Source: a virus. From it: 34,276 bases of DNA. The notes under the pieces are model-generated. The model did not search any database. It was not told the origin of the DNA and saw only the letters and a list, made by a program, of their open reading frames with translations. The position numbers and the translations under genes are program-made. Of this stretch, positions 24,079 through 30,981 are shown in pieces (position 1 is the stretch's first letter; every line of letters begins with the position of its first letter). The stretch is from the IMG/VR virus record IMGVR_UViG_3300047300_000344, positions 1-34,276 of that record. One strand, given 5' to 3'.

Positions 24079-24831
24079 AGGACTTTCCTCCTTTGTTATC
24101 TTAGAAGTTTTAATGCCTTTAGCACTATCAACTAAGAACTTTAGCATTTCTGTTTTTTCGTTATCTGATTTTTCAACGAAACCAATGTTCTGCATAGGTA
24201 GACCACTTGTTGGGCTGACCTCTGTCTCATTCTCTGAAAGCAATACTAGCCCAGATTCTGAGTCCCAGAATACATTTTCGATAATTGTGTCAACGCCCTT
24301 GATAACGTCAACACCATCTACCTTTTCAACAGAAAGAATATTTGCAAATTGGTTAGCAGGGGTATCTACAAGAGAAAGCTCAACTAGGTCGTAGTCTTTA
24401 ATGATACGAACTTTTGAGTCCATCTTTTCATCATAGCCATCATCCCACTTGTTCATCTTACCACCAATTGAGAAACCCGAAAGGGTTCCATCCAAAACCT
24501 TTTCCCAAGTGTCTTGAGCACCCTTTGAGATATAGGTTGAAACATAAATACCAGAGTACATCTTCTTTGTCTCTGGGTCGAAGAATTTATCTTCTTTAAA
24601 AGAAATCATCTTACCAACAGCAACAGGTTGGTGCATTTCACGGATGTTTCCACGGAATTTTTTAAATGCATTCATGGATGCTTCTGGTGTAACAATGTCA
24701 TTCTGCTTGTCTAGGTTATCAAGTGTAGCAAAGCCAGAAACGATTCTTCGTTCCTTGTCTACTTTAGAGAATGGCATCGAAAGACGAACATTGTCGCCAT
24801 CGGTATTCCAATGAGCCTTTTGAATAGTCAT
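23569..24831 (-). CDS. Prohead protease fused to scaffold domain
   Basis: 420 residues. Residues 1-175 are an HK97-type (U35) prohead serine protease: EMHQPVAVGKM with the likely catalytic His67, LSGFSIGGK with Ser121, and LVELSLVDTPAN with acidic residues near 151-156. It cleaves scaffold and capsid during maturation. Residues about 252-320 are highly acidic and low in complexity (Glu/Val/Ala). Residues 325-395 form a coiled coil (LASIVKSLQAQVDELNKSID), the scaffold part. The C-terminus (WDGRFLKTTDLFK) is basic and probably binds capsid. A second start for the scaffold alone lies inside this frame. No Shine-Dalgarno precedes the ATG at 24831; TATAAT lies 9 nt upstream, so the mRNA is near-leaderless. 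The gene follows the portal. Confidence 0.88.
   Translation of the reverse strand: MTIQKAHWNTDGDNVRLSMPFSKVDKERRIVSGFATLDNLDKQNDIVTPEASMNAFKKFRGNIREMHQPVAVGKMISFKEDKFFDPETKKMYSGIYVSTYISKGAQDTWEKVLDGTLSGFSIGGKMNKWDDGYDEKMDSKVRIIKDYDLVELSLVDTPANQFANILSVEKVDGVDVIKGVDTIIENVFWDSESGLVLLSENETEVSPTSGLPMQNIGFVEKSDNEKTEMLKFLVDSAKGIKTSKITKEESPMTDATNEVVEETTVETVEVAPEADAVVEEVVAEEVTEDAPVADEVAEEAPAEEAEEVSPADEDTEKTLVVNAVSEIKDTLTSAFSDLASIVKSLQAQVDELNKSIDSVKTEVKESKDVFNEFGKRVDAVEADTAFRKSGDIGDVVQFEPEQVQKSLWDGRFLKTTDLFK
24084..24093 (-). promoter_or_regulatory. Internal ribosome binding site for the nested scaffold
   Basis: Minus strand AAGGAGGAAA inside the protease reading frame, with GGAGG 8 nt before the internal ATG at 24078. 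It is one of the strongest Shine-Dalgarno sites in the window and stronger than the signal at the protease's own start. Confidence 0.8.
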
Positions 24832-24840
24832 ATTAATCTT

Positions 24841-24846
24841 ATTATA
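24841..24846 (-). promoter_or_regulatory. Candidate -10 box for the protease/scaffold/capsid unit
   Basis: Minus strand TATAAT, 9 nt before ATG 24831, without a Shine-Dalgarno. The position where a -35 box would lie is covered by an 18-bp palindrome. It lacks the TG extension. It sits in the 57-nt gap after the portal stop. Confidence 0.5.
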
Positions 24847-24864
24847 TACCCTTTTTATAAATAC

Positions 24865-24882
24865 TGTTACTATATTGTAACA
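24865..24882. repeat. Palindrome TGTTAC-N6-GTAACA over the -35 region, possible operator
   Basis: Perfect 6-bp arms (24865-24870 and 24877-24882) around an AT-only hexamer. The whole site is AT-rich and lies where RNA polymerase would contact -35 for the downstream -10 box. It could bind a dimeric regulator; a small hairpin is the alternative, but it lacks a T-run and a GC-rich stem and is no terminator. No second copy was noticed. Confidence 0.4.
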
Positions 24883-24888
24883 TACTTT

Positions 24889-26481
24889 TTATTGGACTGC
24901 TCTACCCTCGCCTTGAGCGTTTCTACCAGAAATAGTTGCTGTGCTGTCTGAAGCATTATTGGCTCTTTGTGCATCACGTTGTCTATTCCCTGCTAGATTT
25001 GCTCTGGCATCAGTGGCTTGTCTTGCTGTCATTTGAAAAGCCTGGTCACCATCTGGTCTTTGTGGTAAACCAAGAACTTCACGAGCCTCATTAGGAACCA
25101 TAATCTGTGTCTTAACATAACGCTCAAGAATTTGTGACTGTGCAATTTCATCTGTAAGAGTAAGTTCATTAAATTTAAGTTCAAGTATGTCTGTCTTTTC
25201 TTTAATAATTCTGTTAATAAGCTTTTCAATGTTGCGTTGTGCTGGTCTTGCTACCTGCTCTTTGAATGTACGGTCTTGTGCTAAGGCAGCTGCAATAGAT
25301 GCTGCATCACCGCCACCAATTTTTGATAGTGGAACTTGGTGAGCAACCAAGATATCATCACGGTTACGAATTCTGTATTCATTGAAAGATGCCTCCTGTA
25401 CTCCATTTTCAATTGGTTCCATTTTAAATTCAACCTTGTTTGTGTCTGAGTCTCCTGGAAGCGGAATGTAGAGTGTACGGTGAGACTGACCCTTAAGACT
25501 TGTCTGTAAAAATCTGAACATCTTGTCTTCTGCGTCAGACGATAGCTTTGCACCCTTTAGGGTTACAACATAACGAGGAACAGCTTTGTTTCCAAAGTAA
25601 TCGATGTTATACTGCGAGGCAAGCTGGTCGCCCTGCAGTGCTGTAATAGCAGAAATAATATCTGGAACGCCATAGTAAGTGTTTAGTGGAGAGTATTGCT
25701 TAAAGTGAATAATCTCATTTGGTCTTGGGTCAGACGTAATTGGGTTTGGATTCTTTGCACCAAAGTTACGGAAATAAACTACTTTCTCGCCAATAATCTG
25801 AACATATCCATCTTTTAATCTACGTACACGCATAGTGGTTGTTGGAATATGTCCAACATAACCAATCTCTCCAGTAACAGTTCTACCAATCTCTAGGTAA
25901 CCGTTTCCAGTTGACTCATAGTCTGTAAATACTTTCATCATTGTGTTTGTAAATGAATCTTCATCATTTAGTGTTTCAAACCATTCTTTTAGTTCTACCT
26001 TGGCACGTTCGATACGAATACGTGCTCGTTTAATTGCAGCTTCATCATCCATTGTTTCTAGACGCATTGCTGTTCTGGCTGTGGTCTGAAAATCATAACC
26101 AAGACCAACAATATTTTCTACCTTTGCCTCAATAGCAGCATGGTTAGCAAAGGATGTGTCGTAGTAGTTTGCAAGCTCGTATAAGTTCCATGGTGGGGTA
26201 ATTACATCAAAAAGACCATAGCCGTTCTTAAATACTTTTCCTGGATTTAATTCTTTAGACTTTGCTCCACCAACACCAGAACTAACAGCCATGGCACTGT
26301 CTAGATATGCATCACTCATGTCTGCCTTTGACATTCTTGCAGAGCGTCTCTTAAAGTTTACGTCAAGACCATTGAGACCTTTTAGGTCGTCCCATGACTT
26401 AACAAATGGGTCTTGCTTTTTAAACAGGTCTTCGTCTTGCTCAAATTCTGGCAGCGATGCACCAACAATGTATTCGTTCAT
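24889..26481 (-). CDS. Portal protein, HK97/SPP1-type
   Basis: 530 residues. Dodecameric ring at the packaging vertex. Typical features in order: helix-rich N-terminal part, the NGYGLFDVITPPWNLYELAN region (85-105), then ESTGNGYLEIGRTVTGEIGY and the conserved IIHFKQYSPLNTYYGVPDII (about 250-269), the QGDQLASQYNIDYFGNKAVP segment and a Gln/Ala/Arg-rich basic tail. It is a little longer than HK97 portal. The ATG overlaps the preceding stop (TAATG), with GGAGATGAAGAG upstream. It is followed by protease/scaffold and capsid in the standard order. The terminase that should precede it is not next to it and is not in the window. Confidence 0.92.
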   Translation of the reverse strand: MNEYIVGASLPEFEQDEDLFKKQDPFVKSWDDLKGLNGLDVNFKRRSARMSKADMSDAYLDSAMAVSSGVGGAKSKELNPGKVFKNGYGLFDVITPPWNLYELANYYDTSFANHAAIEAKVENIVGLGYDFQTTARTAMRLETMDDEAAIKRARIRIERAKVELKEWFETLNDEDSFTNTMMKVFTDYESTGNGYLEIGRTVTGEIGYVGHIPTTTMRVRRLKDGYVQIIGEKVVYFRNFGAKNPNPITSDPRPNEIIHFKQYSPLNTYYGVPDIISAITALQGDQLASQYNIDYFGNKAVPRYVVTLKGAKLSSDAEDKMFRFLQTSLKGQSHRTLYIPLPGDSDTNKVEFKMEPIENGVQEASFNEYRIRNRDDILVAHQVPLSKIGGGDAASIAAALAQDRTFKEQVARPAQRNIEKLINRIIKEKTDILELKFNELTLTDEIAQSQILERYVKTQIMVPNEAREVLGLPQRPDGDQAFQMTARQATDARANLAGNRQRDAQRANNASDSTATISGRNAQGEGRAVQ

Positions 26482-26861
26482 TACTCTTCATCTCCATAAA
26501 GTGCGATAGTCTGCTTTGCTGCATGAACTGCACCCAGGTCATTTAAGTTTGGAATAAGCCCTTGCTTCATACGGTCTAGCTGTTCGCTGTGTTCCTCGTC
26601 TGTAATTCTTCCAAGACCAGGATAAAATACTGGGTGACCATTTGGCTCACCAAAATGCGTTGCTGCATCTTTTAGTTTTGCAATCTGTGCTGGGTCATTT
26701 TTCTTTGATGGAATGTTTAGTACGTTACCTTCGCCATCTGTAAATGGCTTTCCATTCTCACGAATCCAGATATAGATACCCCAGTCGTAGTGCTTTTCAA
26801 TTACTTGAATACGTGCTTTGCCCAGAGCTTGCTCAATTGGGTCTAGTTTTTCTTGTTTCAT
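26481..26861 (-). CDS. Small protein just upstream of portal, function unknown
   Basis: 126 residues when started at ATG 26861. A GTG two codons earlier is possible but would lie only one base after the -10 box, inside the untranscribed region, so the promoter decides for the ATG. Sequence features: charged N-terminus, YDWGIYIWIRENGKPFTDGE (27-46 approximately), a GHPVFYPGLGRITDEEHSEQ segment, and a helical end. It is not a recognised terminase or protease. It overlaps the portal start by one base (TAATG) and so is co-expressed with the head genes. It could be a portal-associated head protein; I do not recognise a family. Confidence 0.6.
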   Translation of the reverse strand: MKQEKLDPIEQALGKARIQVIEKHYDWGIYIWIRENGKPFTDGEGNVLNIPSKKNDPAQIAKLKDAATHFGEPNGHPVFYPGLGRITDEEHSEQLDRMKQGLIPNLNDLGAVHAAKQTIALYGDEE

Positions 26862-26868
26862 AACCACT

Positions 26869-26877
26869 AGTATACCA
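26869..26877 (-). promoter_or_regulatory. Extended -10 promoter, leaderless start before the portal unit
   Basis: Minus strand TGGTATACT, ending 7 nt before ATG 26861, with no Shine-Dalgarno. The 9-base box is identical to the one before the long tail-assembly chaperone at 18549-18557, and both continue with AG. It lies in the 12-nt gap after the large fibre gene plus the first codons of the GTG variant, and so also argues against the GTG start. Confidence 0.65.
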
Positions 26878-26879
26878 CA

Positions 26880-29800
26880 TTATGTCGCTGGAAGTATTGT
26901 TGTGGTCTTAAAGGTGTCAGAATATGACTTGTACTCGTAGTCTCCTACCTTAAGTTGATAGCTTGTATTAGAGTCAAATACAATTTTGTTAGTTCCTGTA
27001 AATGATTTATAGATTTCTTCTGGACTTATCGTTATTACTTTTGTTGTTGTAGAACCAGATGTAACATAATATCCCCAGGTTTGGTTATCTACGGTACCCC
27101 AGGTTGTTCCAACACCAGACGGATACTCTACCTCATACCAATATGTAACGTCTGGAATGGTTAGTTCTTGATTTGCAGTTGCCTGATAAAACGAAACATT
27201 GTTTACCAACATTGGATATTTAATTCTAAAGTATCCTTCGCTTCCTGCAAAACTAAACAATGTTTTAAATCTAATTCCTATTGTATTCCACTGCCTAAGA
27301 GAAACAATTGGATTTGCTACAAGTTTTCCATTTAAGAAAAACTCTACGTCAGTTGAGCTTGAAGAAATAATGCCTCTAGAATTATCTCCACCATTAGAAT
27401 CGATGGTGAAGGTTACTGATGATGTTCCATTATAGATTTCTAGCATTGTTGCTGCAGTCGTCGAAAATTCATCTAGGTCAAACTTCATGGTTATTTGAAC
27501 AGAGCTAATCTTGTATGGATTTAGCAGCTCTTCGTTTAGGTTTATCTGAAGACCTCTATTTGTCCCAGAGTCATAGTTTCCAATCATGGAGATTCCGCTT
27601 TGATTTGACAAATATAGGTGAGGAGAACTTCCTTTGTAAATCTTAAACTCATTTTGAGTCTTATAGTTATATGAGCCAGAAGAATATGTATAAGGTATTA
27701 CATCAGTTCCGAATCTTGTTCCGACAGGATTTTCTAGAACATCGTTTAAAGACTTAGGGGCTATTTGCAAAGACCTTACGCTAATCGGTGTATTGATTAC
27801 TCCATCCGACTCTATGGTCATATGTATTGCTAATGCATAAGCATCTAAAGAGTACCCTCCGTCTGTTGGCATATAGACTACAGTTCCGTCTATAACTTCA
27901 TATTTTTTTGTTGCCCATCCAGTTGCAGGAACGTGAATACCATTTGCTGTAGCAGAAATTGTTGTAAGGCTATCTAGGTCTGCATTTGCTCCAGAAGAAA
28001 TAGACTGAAAGCTAACATATGTTTTAACCTTAGAGTTAGATGTGTCTATATTTGTTCCAGACAAAATTAGTGATGGTGGATAGTTTACGTTAAACTGAAC
28101 AAAGTCCAATTCATAATAGTCATTTCCACTAGAGTCTTTTACATATTTTGCCAATGACTGCAAAGGAACATAGTCCTGCCACCTTGAGCTTGTAGAAATA
28201 TCTATGTAGCTACGACCAACAATTGTACGTGAAACTAGCGTATAGCTTGATGTCAGTGTTTGAAGGATGGCGTAGTTTGCATCTGTATCAGACATTATTC
28301 CATTTGAATCAAACAGCGTTGAGGTTGCTGCTTTTGCAATTTCCCTGCTCTTTCCAGTACCAATTCCAATACTATAAATCTTTCCAGCAAATGTGTCTGC
28401 TGAATCTAGGTCTTTATTTCCACCAATATAAATTTTTGTAAGAGAAGAGTTTCCAAGAAGTGTTTTAACTGCAGGGTATGCAGTTGTCAAGACATCGATG
28501 TCTAAGCCAACCGCAAACAGGTCTCCTACGGCAATTGAAGAAACTGTCTTTAGGGTAGTAACTGTACCAGCAATTGATGTTTTATAATAAACAGAGCCAT
28601 ATTCATAAGTAATTTCTAGATAATCTTCTGTGTAGTCATTTTCTAGCCTTATCAGTGTTTTTGGAACACCAGAAGAAGAGTCTGCAGATACAGCTTTAAA
28701 TACTCCATAAATTATTTTTGCTTGGTCATTTAGAATATCTAAGTTTTCAATCAGTATGTATCCTGACTCGTCTGTTCTAGTCCATCCTGATGGCTTCAAA
28801 GAAAAGCTGTTAACTGTTTCTGTTTGTGTTTGGTTTCCAGTAGAGTCTATAAAATCTTTAAATGTTCCTTCTGCAAAAACAAAGCTTGGCAACTCATATG
28901 ATGGTGTCTTTAAAATATTTTCAGCTACTTGGGTATTGTCTGAGTACCCCTGCTTCCAATTATTTTTTGAACCGCTACCATAATTATGATTGTTTACATA
29001 TTTTGCAAATGGGTAGTCAAATACCGCAGCCTTTCCTGCATAAGCTTTTACTGACTTTGTTGGAAAGTCTACTGCCTGAGCATAACCGTATCGTCTTAGA
29101 GATAAAACTTGATTTATTTGATATGGATATATAGCAACACAGTCTAGCTCATATGTTCCGATTTCAGATGTGCTATAGAATCCAACAAAGTTATTATCTT
29201 TAGAATTTACTTCTGATTGTGCAAAAGTTATTTCTGACATATCTATTGTTTTAGAAGAAATCTGTTCTCCGTTTAGGAACATAGACATATTATCTGGGGA
29301 CAGACAGAGCTGAACGAGCATTGGTCTACCCCACTCACCAACAAAATGAGAAATGATGTTGTTTCCAACTTTATAAATCAGAAATGGTCCATCCACATAT
29401 AGACCATCGGTAGTTGACAATGGACCAAAAATCTTTGTTGCTGATGTAGTCTTTGGATTTATTCTTAGCCACATTTCAAATGTTGTTTTATTGTACTGAC
29501 CTATTTCATTTAAGAATCCATAAGCTGGAACTATTAACGATGCTTCGCCAGACAAATTTTCTGATATAACAGTAGAACTTCCTGAGCCGTAAACCATTGG
29601 CACAGAGGCGTTTCTTGCCGAAATCACATTTTTATTTACTAAATAATATCCAGAATCTGTTCCTAATCCATATGCTTTTGCTTCTATATAGGAGTCATCT
29701 GCTGTATTGCCGTCAAAAAATTCTGATGCTGTTGAAGATATCTCAAACATTGCGGCATCAAAATACACTGTCTTACCAGCATCTCCAACAGCAAATGTTG

Positions 29801-30914
29801 TTGTTGAATATGTGTATGGTCTTGCATATGCTGCACCAGATGGTACGGTTGCTGTTACAGTAACTCTTGTCCACTCTGATGTTGATACTGTTGTAGTTGT
29901 TCCATTAACACCACTTCCAGTAATAAATGTTGGGGTTGCGTCATAAAAATCTATATATGAACGATAAGATTTTGCTGTATCAACGTCTTTAACATAAATT
30001 GAATATGTTACAACTTGACCAGGTGTAACTGGTGGCATATAAGTGCTATTTGGAGAACAGTTTATTCCAGCAGTTTGTCCAGAAGAGCCAACGGTAAAAA
30101 GTGCAGAACGTGTTCCCACATATTGAGATGTGGTTGATGTTGCAACAGTTCCATTTCTAACGCTCCATCCAGTTGTAGCAGATTCAAAATTTGGCTGCTT
30201 AATATAATTTGTTTTTACTGAGCCATTTGCATTTGTTTTTGTGCTTGTGCTTAAATTTACTGTTCCAGTCCAAGCATAAGTATTTCCAAAAGCAACTGTA
30301 CCTGGAATAGCTGTCGAAGATGCACCAAAAGATGAAGAGTTAAATTCTTCTGCATACTGACCAGCGGTGTATCCAGATAAATATATTTCATAATCGTCTG
30401 TTGCTACGGTGTTTTTATCGTAGCCTATTTCAATGCTTAATGTTGCTCCATACATTGCTGGGGTAATCAATGTTTTTGATATAAACACCCAAGAACCTGC
30501 TTGTGAAGAATTAAGAGTATATGATTCAGTATAAGTATTAGTAGCTGTGGCTTTAAAAGTAATTGTCTTAAAATATGGGTTTGTAAAAAATACATAAATA
30601 CCTGCAGAAAAACCACCAATAGGAATGTCAAATGTTCCCAAAGATAATGTTGCTGTAGCATCTGGATTAGATGTTGTTGAAGATGGTTCTGGAACAGAAA
30701 CTCTATATACTACAAAATTATCAACAGGTCTTTTTGGTTGTGCCAGAATCCCAACCTCTGAAGCAGATACACTTGCCGATGGAGTCCATGTTGTAAGATT
30801 TCTATTTGCTTCTGAAATAATAGATAGGTAGTCAATGTTATCATCTAGGGTAAATAGGGCTGATGGATGCTCTGCAAATATTTTCTCTGCATAAAGATTA
30901 GAAGGATTAGCCAT
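26880..30914 (-). CDS. Large fibre-like virion protein with carbohydrate-binding and LamG-like domains
   Basis: 1344 residues. Domains seen in order: N-terminal attachment region (1-60), beta region to 230, a CBM4/9-like sandwich at about 238-410 (NYIKQPNFESATTGWSVRNG opening, closing with VYFDAAMFEISST), a LamG/concanavalin-like domain near 455-595 (TTFEMWLRINPKTTSATKIF ... FLNGEQISS), a second near 705-870 (IYIGGNKDLDSADTFAGKIY) and a third near 1138-1240 (VEFFLNGKLVANPIVSLRQW). Such stacked jelly rolls bind sugars and suggest a host-contact or capsid-decorating fibre. It sits before the portal, away from the tail genes, which leaves open whether it is on the head or tail. The ATG has TGCTAAAAT 9 nt upstream and no ribosome binding site. 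Base composition is very AT-rich (about 27% GC in one row). Confidence 0.75.
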   Translation of the reverse strand: MANPSNLYAEKIFAEHPSALFTLDDNIDYLSIISEANRNLTTWTPSASVSASEVGILAQPKRPVDNFVVYRVSVPEPSSTTSNPDATATLSLGTFDIPIGGFSAGIYVFFTNPYFKTITFKATATNTYTESYTLNSSQAGSWVFISKTLITPAMYGATLSIEIGYDKNTVATDDYEIYLSGYTAGQYAEEFNSSSFGASSTAIPGTVAFGNTYAWTGTVNLSTSTKTNANGSVKTNYIKQPNFESATTGWSVRNGTVATSTTSQYVGTRSALFTVGSSGQTAGINCSPNSTYMPPVTPGQVVTYSIYVKDVDTAKSYRSYIDFYDATPTFITGSGVNGTTTTVSTSEWTRVTVTATVPSGAAYARPYTYSTTTFAVGDAGKTVYFDAAMFEISSTASEFFDGNTADDSYIEAKAYGLGTDSGYYLVNKNVISARNASVPMVYGSGSSTVISENLSGEASLIVPAYGFLNEIGQYNKTTFEMWLRINPKTTSATKIFGPLSTTDGLYVDGPFLIYKVGNNIISHFVGEWGRPMLVQLCLSPDNMSMFLNGEQISSKTIDMSEITFAQSEVNSKDNNFVGFYSTSEIGTYELDCVAIYPYQINQVLSLRRYGYAQAVDFPTKSVKAYAGKAAVFDYPFAKYVNNHNYGSGSKNNWKQGYSDNTQVAENILKTPSYELPSFVFAEGTFKDFIDSTGNQTQTETVNSFSLKPSGWTRTDESGYILIENLDILNDQAKIIYGVFKAVSADSSSGVPKTLIRLENDYTEDYLEITYEYGSVYYKTSIAGTVTTLKTVSSIAVGDLFAVGLDIDVLTTAYPAVKTLLGNSSLTKIYIGGNKDLDSADTFAGKIYSIGIGTGKSREIAKAATSTLFDSNGIMSDTDANYAILQTLTSSYTLVSRTIVGRSYIDISTSSRWQDYVPLQSLAKYVKDSSGNDYYELDFVQFNVNYPPSLILSGTNIDTSNSKVKTYVSFQSISSGANADLDSLTTISATANGIHVPATGWATKKYEVIDGTVVYMPTDGGYSLDAYALAIHMTIESDGVINTPISVRSLQIAPKSLNDVLENPVGTRFGTDVIPYTYSSGSYNYKTQNEFKIYKGSSPHLYLSNQSGISMIGNYDSGTNRGLQINLNEELLNPYKISSVQITMKFDLDEFSTTAATMLEIYNGTSSVTFTIDSNGGDNSRGIISSSSTDVEFFLNGKLVANPIVSLRQWNTIGIRFKTLFSFAGSEGYFRIKYPMLVNNVSFYQATANQELTIPDVTYWYEVEYPSGVGTTWGTVDNQTWGYYVTSGSTTTKVITISPEEIYKSFTGTNKIVFDSNTSYQLKVGDYEYKSYSDTFKTTTILPAT

Positions 30915-30923
30915 GATGTTACT

Positions 30924-30932
30924 ATTTTAGCA
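30924..30932 (-). promoter_or_regulatory. Extended -10 promoter, near-leaderless start of the large fibre gene
   Basis: Minus strand TGCTAAAAT, ending 9 nt before ATG 30914; predicted leader of 2-3 nt and no Shine-Dalgarno. It follows directly on the T-rich end of the reductase terminator, the same terminate-and-restart layout as at 18549-18590 and 22379-22429. Confidence 0.5.
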
Positions 30933-30969
30933 CATAAAGAAATGCCCTGCCGAATTAACGACAGGGCAT
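30931..30969 (-). terminator. Intrinsic terminator after the ribonucleotide reductase gene
   Basis: Minus strand: 8-bp stem ATGCCCTG (30962-30969) with CAGGGCAT (30942-30949), a 12-nt loop that can form an inner CG/CG pair, then TTCTTTATG. It lies 12 nt after the reductase stop. The loop is not UUCG. The T-run is interrupted, so moderate strength is expected. Confidence 0.75.
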
Positions 30970-30981
30970 AACTTATGTTAT

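Noticed and set aside
23849-24394. Long plus-strand reading frame rich in Ser/Thr opposite the protease/scaffold gene
   Set aside because: It is the antisense image of the acidic Glu/Val/Ala repeats of the scaffold segment (GAA/GAG read backward as Ser codons). There is no promoter or ribosome binding site and no protein-like composition.
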